Shown: in pieces, positions 1 through 5,764 of the stretch
Layout of the letters: each line of letters starts with the position of its first letter
How positions within the stretch are numbered: position 1 is the first letter of the stretch
Source of the DNA: a candidate division NC10 bacterium SPGG6
GTDB lineage: Bacteria > Methylomirabilota > Methylomirabilia > Methylomirabilales > CSP1-5
Length of the DNA: 13,067 nt
NCBI GenBank assembly: GCA_001643535.1
Contig: LXTG01000065.1
Location: 1 to 13,067 of the forward strand
Reading direction: 5' to 3'
Made by a program: the position numbers and the translations under genes
Notes under the pieces: model-generated
What the model was told of the DNA's origin: nothing
Seen by the model: the letters and a program-made list of their open reading frames with translations, nothing else
Database searches by the model: none

Positions 1-45
1 CATGGAAGTCCTCCCGGTCACGCGCCACCTCTCCCCGGGGCCTGA

Positions 46-168
46 ACCTGGCACGGAAACTGCTCCACCCCCTCGCCGGTGGCCCGAGGGGAGTTCACCG
101 CGGTCACCAAGTCCATCCAGGCGTTATGGTTGCCCCTTGTGGATCTGCCGGTGAATGGAAAGCGATGA
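46..168 (+). pseudogene. C-terminal remnant of a CheY/Rcp-type response regulator
   Basis: Frame 1 from position 91 to the TGA at 166-168 reads EFTAVTKSIQALWLPLVDLP followed by VNGKR. This matches the last helix and tail of stand-alone Rcp-type receiver proteins, which typically end in a pattern like S-I-x-x-x-W-L-x-x-V-x-L-P. Upstream the match fades: residues SPV before this stretch may correspond to the conserved K-P-V, but a TGA at 43-45 closes the frame and neither other frame restores receiver sequence. The remnant's TGA overlaps the ATG at 165 of the next gene (ATGA), the usual layout of a response regulator followed by a second signalling gene. It is either a decayed or frameshifted gene, or a real gene broken by a sequence error or contig edge. 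The family call is inference from a short match. Confidence 0.5.
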
Positions 169-2225
169 GCGAGAAACCTATCGCAGTGCTGCTGATTGAG
201 GACAACGCCGACGACGCCCACGAGATCCGGAAGATGCTGGGTGAAGGGAGGGGCATGCCATTCGCCATCGAGTGCGTGGATCGGCTCACGACCGGCCTCG
301 AGCGCCTGGCCGCTGGCGGCACCGACGTGGTCCTGCTCGATCTGTCCGGACCAGACAACCACGGACTTGACGCGTTGGCCAGGATCCGCGCCCAGGCGCC
401 CCACGTTCCAATTATCGTGCTGAGCAGCCTCGACGATGAAGCCGTAGCGGTGAAGGCAGTCCGGGAGGGGGCAGAGGATTGTCTCGTCAAGGGGCAGGTC
501 GACCGCAACTTGCTCGTGCGGGCCATCCGGTATGCTATCGCGCGCAAGCGGACCGACGACGCACTGCGGGCGGCCAAGGATTACGCGGAGAACCTCATCG
601 ACAGTTCTTTGGACATGATCATATCCGTGGATGTGAACCGGAATATCGTGGAGTTCAACCGAGCCGCCGAACAGGTCTTCGGATATACGAAAGCCGAAGT
701 CTTGGGCAAGCCCATCGACCTCCTGTATGCCGACACATCCGAGGGCCGCCAGTTGCACAAGAACACTCAGGATGGTGGTTTTACGGGAGAAGTTGCCAAC
801 AAGAAAAAGAATGGGGAGATCTTTTACTCGTACGTATCTGCGTCGGTGATGCGCGACGCAACGGGCGCGCCCGTGGGTGTAATGGGGATATCCCGGGATA
901 TCACCGAGCGCAAGCGAGCGGAAGAAATCATTGTGCGCCAAGCGTATCACGACGCGTTGACAAACTTGGCCAATCGCAGGCTGTTTATGGATCGCCTGAC
1001 CCAGGCACTAACGCGCGTCCAATGGCATAAACGACTCGTGTCTGTTCTCTTTCTCGACCTCGACCACTTCAAAAGCATTAACGACGCCCTAGGGCACAGC
1101 GTCGGCGACCTGCTGTTACAAGCCGTCGCTGAGCGGCTCACCACTTGTGTACGACAAGGCGATACCGTTGCGCGTCTCGGCGGGGATGAATTTGCGATTG
1201 CCCTCGCAGATGTCGCGCGGACAAGCGATATTCCCAAAGTGGCCCAAAAGATCATTGATACGCTATCCAGGCCCTATGTCCTGGAGGGTCGTGAACTCTT
1301 TATCACGACCAGCATCGGAGTCTGTATTTATCCCGATGACGCACAGGACGCCGAGACCCTCGTAAAAAATGCCGATGTCGCGATGTACCGAGCCAAGAAG
1401 CATGGCAGGAACAATTACCAGCATTATTCGCCGGACATGAATGCTCAGGCCTTTGAGCGCCTGGCCATCGAAACCAGCCTCCGCCATGCACTAGAACGAG
1501 AAGAATTCTTTTTAGAGTATCAGCCTCAGGTCGATATAGGGACCGGGCGAATCATCGGCTATGAGGCCCTCGTGCGCTGGCGGCACCCAGATTTGGGAGT
1601 GATGCCGCCCGGCAAATTCATACCGCTCGCGGAAGAATCCGGCCTGATTGTGGCGATTGGTGAATGGGTGCTTCGCAGCGCCTGCGCACAGAACAGGGCG
1701 TGGCAAACGGCCGGTTTTCCGCCAATCCGTGTGGCGGTGAACGTATCGCCGCGTCAGCTAAGACACGAGAGCCTACTGGGGGCGGTAGGCCGGGCTTTAA
1801 GGGAAACCGGACTGCACCCCAATTGGCTTGAATTGGAATTGACGGAGAGCATCATGCAGGACGCGGATGAGGCGATTCGGTTGCTTTCACAGTTGCAAGC
1901 CATAGGGGTGCAGATCGCAATCGATGATTTTGGAACCGGGTATTCTTCGCTAAACCATCTGAAGCGTTACCCGATACACAAGTTGAAAATTGACCAATCC
2001 TTTGTGCGTGACGTCACACACGACCCGCACGATCGGGCCATTGTCACGGCGATTATCGCGCTGGCCCACAGCCTGAACCTGAAGGCGATTGCCGAAGGTG
2101 TAGAAACAGAAGAACAGCTGGCATATCTGCGCTCGCTCAAATGCGATGAGGCGCAGGGGTATTTCCTCGGCCGACCCATGCCAGCCCAAAACGCAACAAA
2201 ACTGCTGGCTCGGGTGACGGCATAG
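165..2225 (+). CDS. REC-PAS-GGDEF-EAL bifunctional c-di-GMP signalling protein
   Basis: A 686-residue cytoplasmic protein predicted both to make cyclic di-GMP from GTP and to cleave it. The receiver domain (about 5-125) has the acid pair E12/D13, phospho-acceptor D59 in LLDLSG, the Ser pair in VLSS and K109. A PAS domain follows (about 141-249) and ends in the typical D-I-T-E-R-K linker. The GGDEF domain (about 260-430) has an intact GGDEF at 339-343 and an RxxD inhibitory site (RQGD, 330-333) at the standard five-residue spacing. The EAL domain (about 440-680) keeps EAL at 467-469, NVSPRQ, ELTES, DDFGTGYSS (587 onward), KIDQSF and EGVET, so both activities look intact. The ATG at 165 is chosen over the in-frame ATG at 126 because the receiver begins right after it and it overlaps the upstream stop. 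There are no membrane segments. Input is probably a histidine kinase through the receiver plus a PAS ligand or redox signal. Confidence 0.93.
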   Translation: MSEKPIAVLLIEDNADDAHEIRKMLGEGRGMPFAIECVDRLTTGLERLAAGGTDVVLLDLSGPDNHGLDALARIRAQAPHVPIIVLSSLDDEAVAVKAVREGAEDCLVKGQVDRNLLVRAIRYAIARKRTDDALRAAKDYAENLIDSSLDMIISVDVNRNIVEFNRAAEQVFGYTKAEVLGKPIDLLYADTSEGRQLHKNTQDGGFTGEVANKKKNGEIFYSYVSASVMRDATGAPVGVMGISRDITERKRAEEIIVRQAYHDALTNLANRRLFMDRLTQALTRVQWHKRLVSVLFLDLDHFKSINDALGHSVGDLLLQAVAERLTTCVRQGDTVARLGGDEFAIALADVARTSDIPKVAQKIIDTLSRPYVLEGRELFITTSIGVCIYPDDAQDAETLVKNADVAMYRAKKHGRNNYQHYSPDMNAQAFERLAIETSLRHALEREEFFLEYQPQVDIGTGRIIGYEALVRWRHPDLGVMPPGKFIPLAEESGLIVAIGEWVLRSACAQNRAWQTAGFPPIRVAVNVSPRQLRHESLLGAVGRALRETGLHPNWLELELTESIMQDADEAIRLLSQLQAIGVQIAIDDFGTGYSSLNHLKRYPIHKLKIDQSFVRDVTHDPHDRAIVTAIIALAHSLNLKAIAEGVETEEQLAYLRSLKCDEAQGYFLGRPMPAQNATKLLARVTA

Positions 2226-2256
2226 GTGCCGCCGCCCTTAGACATTTGTGGTGAGG

Positions 2257-2571
2257 ATGGACGCTCTCGCATACGTATCCCTGATTGTAGGTGGGTTTTC
2301 CTGTGCCCTAAATTTCTATTTATCCTTTCTGAGGTATCCCCTTCACAAATTAACACGAGGAAGCGACGTCGAATATCGGTGGGCTTCCGGAATACCGATT
2401 GTGGGCTCAGTGCTTGTCCTCATGAGCCTAGCATCTCTCCACCTAGAGACATGGCTCCTCTATACCGCGCTGACCTTAATGCTAGTCGATACCGGCGGCA
2501 TCCACTGGTTCTTGGGAGCAATGCTGTACGACGGTATCTTTAAGAAAGAGGGGCGTGGCCGCGGCGTTTGA
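2257..2571 (+). CDS. small membrane protein of unknown function (first of three)
   Basis: A 104-residue protein with about three hydrophobic segments (residues about 4-24, 47-64 and 68-92), a short basic loop after the first (RYPLHKLTRGS) and a basic tail (KKEGRGRG). The conserved-looking stretches are NFYLSFLRYP, the GIPIVGS turn and the DTGGIHWFLGAML segment. I do not recognise a named family. The ATG at 2257 follows GGTGAGG directly, which is very close for a ribosome site. An in-frame GTG at 2248 is the alternative and would add three residues. The gene begins 31 bases after the c-di-GMP gene and its 3' end overlaps the next gene, so the small membrane genes are probably co-transcribed. 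Confidence 0.65.
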   Translation: MDALAYVSLIVGGFSCALNFYLSFLRYPLHKLTRGSDVEYRWASGIPIVGSVLVLMSLASLHLETWLLYTALTLMLVDTGGIHWFLGAMLYDGIFKKEGRGRGV

Positions 2572-2986
2572 AGAAAGGCGGGGATGCAGGTCATTGCTCT
2601 CACGCCATAAGCTCGCTCTCGGTCTCGGCTTTTTCGCGCTGACGGCGGTCGCAGATATCAGAATGACGTTGGCGGGAATGGGTGGAGTACTGGCGCTCGA
2701 GGGCAATCCCGTGATGCGGGCTGTGATGGCCCACCTCGGTCTGGAAGGTGGCCTGTGGCTGGAGAAGGCCTTGGTAGGAGTCGTTTGCTTTGCGATCGCA
2801 AAGTATGGAGAGCATGAAATCAAGAGAGGCGCGGATTGGATCTGGAGGGTTCCGTCCACGAAGTGGGCGAGGGCGTGGATGAAGAGGGGCGATCGTTCAT
2901 GGATCGCCTACATACCGCTGTACGGTGCGGCGGCAAGCCAACTGGTGGCCGCAGCGAGCTGGACATTCGTAGAGGTGGTGCTATGA
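2555..2986 (+). CDS. small membrane protein resembling DUF5658 proteins
   Basis: A 143-residue protein with predicted membrane segments at about 20-42, 64-84 and 116-140. It carries an Asp in the first segment (D34) with a Thr four residues on (T38), then E-G-N-P (49-52) and a Lys in the next segment (K71). That D...T...E-x-N-P...K layout recalls the DUF5658 family of small bacterial membrane proteins. The resemblance is by eye only and the function is unknown. The GTG start at 2555 is preceded by AGAGGGG, a fair ribosome site, and lies inside the end of the previous gene (17-bp overlap). No ATG occurs in frame before residue 37. The stop overlaps the next start as ATGA, implying translational coupling. 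Confidence 0.65.
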   Translation: MAAAFEERRGCRSLLSRHKLALGLGFFALTAVADIRMTLAGMGGVLALEGNPVMRAVMAHLGLEGGLWLEKALVGVVCFAIAKYGEHEIKRGADWIWRVPSTKWARAWMKRGDRSWIAYIPLYGAAASQLVAAASWTFVEVVL

Positions 2987-3231
2987 AGAAGCCATCTCCA
3001 TTCTGGGACCAGATGCGTGACGTCTTTATACTCGTCATCTCAATCTTGGTTCCGTTGACGTTCCTTCCCGCCAATCCCTGGGCGGCCATCGGAGCGTCGA
3101 TCGGCATCATCCTGGTCTGCGGGCGGCGATACGACATGGGTGCCGGACTGTTGACGCATCTTGTCCTGATGAGTGTCACCCTGAACTGTGTGGGGGTGAT
3201 TATCTGGAGCATTCTCGTGATGTTAGGGTAG
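2983..3231 (+). CDS. small two- or three-span membrane protein of unknown function
   Basis: An 82-residue, very hydrophobic protein: a short polar N-terminus (MKKPSPFWDQMRD), then hydrophobic segments at about 14-30, 34-48 and 58-80 separated by the turn GRRYDMG. The ATG overlaps the upstream TGA as ATGA, and AGAGGTGG at 2971-2978 is a good ribosome site four bases away. The frame is open farther upstream to 2836, but that part is the shadow of the preceding gene. I recognise no family. Its position as the last of three overlapping genes suggests the three products work together in the membrane, perhaps as a complex. That is inference from layout only. Confidence 0.65.
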   Translation: MKKPSPFWDQMRDVFILVISILVPLTFLPANPWAAIGASIGIILVCGRRYDMGAGLLTHLVLMSVTLNCVGVIIWSILVMLG

Positions 3232-3276
3232 TTCGCTCCCTTCTCTCCGGCTCGCACCGGCCCGCTAATCGTGTGT

Positions 3277-3325
3277 TGGTGCGCCCAAGAGGATTTGAAC
3301 CTCTGCCCTACGGATTCGTAGTCCG
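3277..3325 (-). pseudogene. 3' fragment of tRNA-Arg(ACG), direct repeat of 3878-3926
   Basis: Matches 48 of 49 bases of the intact tRNA-Arg gene at 3878-3926, same orientation, offset 601 bp; the single difference is 3306/3907, in the variable loop. It includes the CCA end, the 3' acceptor strand, the T arm, the anticodon loop and most of the anticodon stem. Beyond 3325 similarity stops, so the D arm and 5' acceptor strand are missing and it cannot form a tRNA. A repeat of the 3' part of a tRNA gene downstream of the intact copy is the classic attL/attR signature of integration at a tRNA gene. The alternative is simple partial duplication. No integrase is present in the 550 bp between the copies. 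Confidence 0.85.
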
Positions 3326-3377
3326 AGGCGCGACACAGCAAAATCAATAGCGTGAAAGATTTGGGTATACAGAAGTT

Positions 3378-3394
3378 CCCGAGCGCGGCTCGGG
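3378..3394 (-). terminator. GC hairpin downstream of the rhodanese gene
   Basis: A perfect 7-bp inverted repeat (CCCGAGC, loop GCG, GCTCGGG) lies 12 bases past the TAG of the rhodanese gene on the same strand. No T-run follows (the next bases are AACTTCTG), so it is not a canonical intrinsic terminator. It may be a transcript-end stabilising hairpin. Confidence 0.4.
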
Positions 3395-3405
3395 GGACGA
3401 GGAGC

Positions 3406-3735
3406 CTACCCCTCACTGTGGACCGGATAGCCCGCGGCTCTCCAGCTGGAAATTCCACCCGCAAGGACGTTCGCGTTCGCGTATCCCTTTTCCCTGTACT
3501 CGGCTGCCCGACCGGCAGCGCTCGCGTCGTTGGGTCAGCCTCAGTAGAAGATAATCTCCGAATCCTTCGAAAGAGAAGGCAGCATCGCGTTCAGGGCCCC
3601 CAGCGAAATCGCCCCCTCAAGTCTTGCCCCTCTGAACTTCGCCTCGTCCGCGTAGGCGCAGACGAGCAAAGCGTTTCCACCCGACTCTAAGCGGGCTCGA
3701 ACTTCACCTGGGCTTCTGCCTGTAGCTGCTGACAT
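3406..3735 (-). CDS. rhodanese-like sulfurtransferase, predicted double-selenocysteine (UxU) protein
   Basis: The frame from the ATG at 3735 runs 64 codons to a TGA (3541-3543). One Gly codon later comes a second TGA (3535-3537), and 42 more codons end at a TAG (3406-3408). Read through, the product is 109 residues, the usual size of a single rhodanese domain: ALLVCAYADEAKFRGARLEG (substrate-side half), KDSEIIFY, then U65-G66-U67-PNDASAA (active-site loop), VLAGGISSWRAAGYPV near the end. Rhodaneses carry the catalytic Cys right after the I-I-F-Y strand, and relatives of this subfamily have C-x-C-P there, so both TGAs replace expected Cys codons. The persulfide-forming residue would be Sec65. 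GGAGGT at 3741-3746 is a near-perfect ribosome site. TGA is a normal stop elsewhere in the window (2571, 2986, dnaN), which argues against general recoding. It lies 142 bp downstream of tRNA-Arg on the same strand. The alternative is a pseudogene, but two stops only at Cys positions with an otherwise intact domain make that unlikely. Confidence 0.87.
3503..3519 (-). promoter_or_regulatory. candidate bacterial SECIS hairpin
   Basis: On the minus strand GCTGCC (3519-3514) pairs with GGCAGC (3508-3503), a 6-bp GC-rich stem closing a 5-base loop GGTCG. It starts 16 bases after the second TGA and 22 after the first. Bacterial SECIS elements lie within the coding region shortly after the UGA and need a G-U in the apical loop; E. 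coli fdhF has GGUC there. Loop content and distance fit. Folding was done by eye. A competing pairing of GGCTG (3540-3536) with CAGCC (3506-3502), which would place the second UGA in a helix, is also possible. Confidence 0.6.
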
Positions 3736-3877
3736 GCTTTACCTCCTTCATTTCAACTTTTGCTTTCCTGTAGAGTTTCACCTATGAACGAGTGATCCAA
3801 GTCTCAATCCAGAAATGCGAAGCGTGCCATCAAGGATACACCCTGATCGAGCAGGCAAAGCCAACTTGTTGGTTTGG

Positions 3878-3955
3878 TGGTGCGCCCAAGAGGATTTGAA
3901 CCTCTGACCTACGGATTCGTAGTCCGTCGCTCTATCCGAGCTGAGCTATGGGCGC
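3878..3955 (-). tRNA. tRNA-Arg(ACG)
   Basis: A complete cloverleaf: acceptor GCGCCCA/TGGGCGC, D arm GCTC...GAGC, anticodon stem ACGGA/TCCGT with loop CTACGAA (anticodon ACG, read as ICG for CGU/CGC/CGA), T arm AGAGG-TTCAAAT-CCTCT, discriminator A and encoded CCA. It has 75 nt plus CCA. It is the last intact tRNA of the minus-strand cluster below serS. Its 3' portion is repeated at 3277-3325, so it is the likely target of a past integration. Confidence 0.97.
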
Positions 3956-3980
3956 ATTAATAATGCTGGCACGGTGGCAA

Positions 3981-4051
3981 GCTAGGAGGCTAGCATGCAA
4001 AGGCTTAAGCCTTTCGGCGTTCGGAGCGTCCCAGCGTTCTAGCCTTCTAGC
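3981..4051. repeat. imperfect inverted repeat between tRNA-Arg and tRNA-Ser(GCT)
   Basis: GCTAGGAGGCTAGCATGC at 3981-3998 is nearly complementary to GCGTTCTAGCCTTCTAGC at 4034-4051 (about 15 of 18 positions). Between them sits a perfect 16-bp palindrome, AAAGGCTTAAGCCTTT, at 3999-4014. The transcript could form a long hairpin between two tRNAs, either a processing or termination structure or a dispersed palindromic repeat. Confidence 0.6.
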
Positions 4052-4060
4052 GACTAAGAG

Positions 4061-4153
4061 TGGCGGAGAGGCCGGGATTCGAACCCGGGGTAGAGCTCAT
4101 CACCCTACAACCGCTTAGCAGGCGGCTGCCTTAAGCCGCTCGGCCACCTCTCC
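4061..4153 (-). tRNA. tRNA-Ser(GCT)
   Basis: A class II tRNA with a long variable arm: acceptor GGAGAGG/CCTCTCC, anticodon loop CTGCTAA (anticodon GCT, reads AGC/AGU), T arm CCGGG-TTCGAAT-CCCGG, discriminator G, encoded CCA. It lies between the other two tRNAs, downstream of serS, whose product charges it. The anticodon GCT and the ordinary 7-bp acceptor stem rule out tRNA-Sec. Confidence 0.97.
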
Positions 4154-4162
4154 CTTAGTGCT

Positions 4163-4225
4163 GGCTCATAGTCGAGAGCCGATAGTTGAGGGGAAGAACC
4201 GCAGACCCCAGGTTCTGCCCTCAAC
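4163..4225. repeat. two hairpins and heptad repeats between the tRNA-Ser genes
   Basis: GTTGAGGGGAAGAACC at 4185-4200 pairs, with one mismatch or bulge, with GGTTCTGCCCTCAAC at 4211-4225 across a 10-base loop. Next to it GGCTC (4163-4167) pairs with GAGCC (4176-4180). Read on the minus strand, the flank holds the tandem unit AGTTGAG twice. It contains no coding frame and is probably a structured or repeat-derived spacer. Confidence 0.6.
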
Positions 4226-4253
4226 TCTCAACTCTTAACTGTGAAGTGTGAAC

Positions 4254-4276
4254 GCGATCCCGCGAGGCGGGATCGC
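4254..4276 (-). terminator. strong hairpin directly after tRNA-Ser(TGA)
   Basis: A perfect 10-bp stem, GCGATCCCGC / GCGGGATCGC, with a 3-base loop abuts the CCA end of tRNA-Ser(TGA) on the minus strand. The sequence after it (GTTCACACTTC) is only mildly T-rich. It could end or pause transcription, or define the tRNA 3' end for processing. Confidence 0.55.
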
Positions 4277-4365
4277 TGGCGGAGGGGGTAGGATTTGAAC
4301 CCACGAGGCTATTCGCCTAACGGTTTTCAAGACCGCCGCCTTCAGCCAGACTCGGCCACCCCTCC
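4277..4365 (-). tRNA. tRNA-Ser(TGA)
   Basis: A class II tRNA: acceptor GGAGGGG paired with the complementary CCCCTCC, anticodon loop CTTGAAA (anticodon TGA, reads UCA and other UCN codons), a long variable arm, T loop TTCAAAT, discriminator G, encoded CCA. It lies 100 bp downstream of serS on the same strand. The anticodon resembles that of tRNA-Sec (UCA) only superficially; the acceptor/T-arm proportions are those of tRNA-Ser. Confidence 0.96.
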
Positions 4366-4375
4366 ATTGGTTCAC

Positions 4376-4452
4376 GGTTCAGGGATCATGGTTCAGGGTA
4401 ACAGATAAACCCACTTGGACAAAAGGCCCTTTTCTTACCATGAACTATGAAC
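4376..4452. repeat. imperfect inverted repeat between serS and tRNA-Ser(TGA)
   Basis: The left arm (4376-4401) repeats GGTTCA twice with ATGGTTCAGGGTAA at its end. The right arm (4435-4452) reads TTACCATGAACTATGAACC, its near complement with one indel-like insertion. Between them AAAAGGCCCTTTT at 4421-4433 can form a small hairpin with a T-rich end. The whole could act as the transcript end for the dnaN-serS run, or be a dispersed heptad (GTTCATG-like) repeat. Confidence 0.5.
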
Positions 4453-4465
4453 CATAAACTGGGGT

Positions 4466-5752
4466 CTAGTGGGGCTCGATTTTCGTCAGGCCCCTCATAT
4501 ACACCCGGAGTACCTCGGGGATGGCCACACTGCCATCAGCCTGCTGGTAGTTCTCGAGGATGGCGGCCCACGTCCGACCGATGGCAAGCCCGGAGCCATT
4601 AAGGGTGTGGACGAATCCTACCTTCGCTCCCGGCGCAGGCCGATATCGGATGCCGGCGCGCCGTGCCTGAAAGTCCTCGAAGTTGCTGCAAGAGGAGACC
4701 TCTCGGTAGACAGCCTGGCTCGGAAACCATACTTCCAGGTCGTAAGTCTTGGCGGCCGCAAAGCCCAAGTCACCGGTGCAGAGCGCGACCACCCGGTATG
4801 GAAGCTCGAGCCGCTTCAAGACCTCCTCGGCGTCGGTTGTCAGCTGCTCCAGGGTCTCGTATGACCTCGCCGGCTCGGTGAACTTCACCAGCTCTACTTT
4901 GTTGAACTGGTGCTGGCGGATGATCCCTCGAGTGTCCTTCCCATACGAGCCTGCCTCTCGGCGGAAGCAGGGGGTGAACGCCACATAACAGAGCGGCAGG
5001 GCCCCGGGCCCCAGGATCTCCTCCCGGTGGATGTTGGTCACCGAAACCTCCGCCGTCGGGATCAGATAATAGGGGTCGTCCGCCATCTTGAAGAGCTCCG
5101 GGGCGAATTTGGGGAGCTGGCCGGTCCCAACCATGCTCTCCTCACTCACTAAAAGCGGGGGAAAGACCTCGGTGTAGCCGTGCTCCCGCACATGCAGATC
5201 GAGCATGAAGTTGATGAGGGCGCGCTCGAGGAGGGCCCCATCGCCCTTCAAGAGCGGAAAGCGGGTTCCGGCCATTCTCGCGGCCCGAGCGAGATCCAGG
5301 ATTCCGAGGTCCTCGCCGATCTCCCAGTGGGGCCTCGGTTCAAAGTCGAATGTCCGCGCCGTCCCCCAGCGGCGGACCTCCACATTCTCGTCCGGGCTCT
5401 GGCCAGTCGGGACCGAGGCGTGAGGGAGGTTTGGGATCAGGAGCAGGAGGTTATTGAGTTCCTGTTCGATGGCCTGCAGACGATCCTCGCTCTCTTTGAG
5501 CGCGGTCGAAATCTCGCGGCTTTTCGCGACCAGGTCCGGGGCTTTATCATCCGTGCCCTCACCCGTCCTGGTTTCGTGCACCTGCTGAGAGAGCGACTTC
5601 TTTTCTCGCCGCCATTGTTCGATGTCGACGACCAGCCGGCGTCGTTCGGCGTCGAGCTTCAAGAGCCCTTCGATGTCGAACTCTGTTCCCCGCTGGTGAT
5701 GCTTCTCCCGGATGAGGCCTGCATTTTCCCGAATGAACTTGAGGTCCAGCAT
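4466..5752 (-). CDS. serS: seryl-tRNA synthetase
   Basis: Charges tRNA-Ser, and tRNA-Sec where present, with serine in the cytoplasm. At 428 residues it is standard for bacterial SerRS. The N-terminal tRNA-binding coiled-coil arm spans about 28-105, rich in Arg, Lys, Glu and Gln. The class II catalytic core follows: serine-binding TAEVSVTN (233-240), motif 2 from CFRREAGSYG to RQHQF (262-283), the EVSSCSNFEDFQARR loop (351-365) and motif 3 GSGLAIGRTWAAILE (386-400). The ATG at 5752 follows GGGGGAGGGGAG, a strong ribosome site, and is 12 bp after the gyrA stop, so the two are probably one transcript. Two tRNA-Ser genes follow directly, placing substrates beside the enzyme. If the nearby rhodanese is a selenoprotein, SerRS also supplies Ser-tRNA-Sec for it. 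Confidence 0.98.
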   Translation of the reverse strand: MLDLKFIRENAGLIREKHHQRGTEFDIEGLLKLDAERRRLVVDIEQWRREKKSLSQQVHETRTGEGTDDKAPDLVAKSREISTALKESEDRLQAIEQELNNLLLLIPNLPHASVPTGQSPDENVEVRRWGTARTFDFEPRPHWEIGEDLGILDLARAARMAGTRFPLLKGDGALLERALINFMLDLHVREHGYTEVFPPLLVSEESMVGTGQLPKFAPELFKMADDPYYLIPTAEVSVTNIHREEILGPGALPLCYVAFTPCFRREAGSYGKDTRGIIRQHQFNKVELVKFTEPARSYETLEQLTTDAEEVLKRLELPYRVVALCTGDLGFAAAKTYDLEVWFPSQAVYREVSSCSNFEDFQARRAGIRYRPAPGAKVGFVHTLNGSGLAIGRTWAAILENYQQADGSVAIPEVLRVYMRGLTKIEPH

Positions 5753-5764
5753 CTCCCCTCCCCC

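Noticed and set aside
126..164. Longer start of the c-di-GMP protein at 126
   Set aside because: No ribosome site, the added residues are not receiver sequence, and 165 forms the ATGA overlap with the upstream remnant.
18..950. A 310-codon minus-strand open frame opposite the receiver/PAS region
   Set aside because: It is a shadow of the REC-PAS coding sequence, with no recognisable motifs.
3541..3735. Rhodanese as a 64-residue complete gene or a plain pseudogene
   Set aside because: A 64-residue product would end just before its catalytic residue. Domain sequence continues cleanly for 42 codons after the two TGAs, with no other stop or frameshift, and both TGAs are at expected Cys positions.
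4277..4365. tRNA with anticodon TGA as a possible tRNA-Sec
   Set aside because: tRNA-Sec has anticodon TCA and an elongated acceptor stem; this gene has TGA and a standard 7-bp acceptor, so it is tRNA-Ser.
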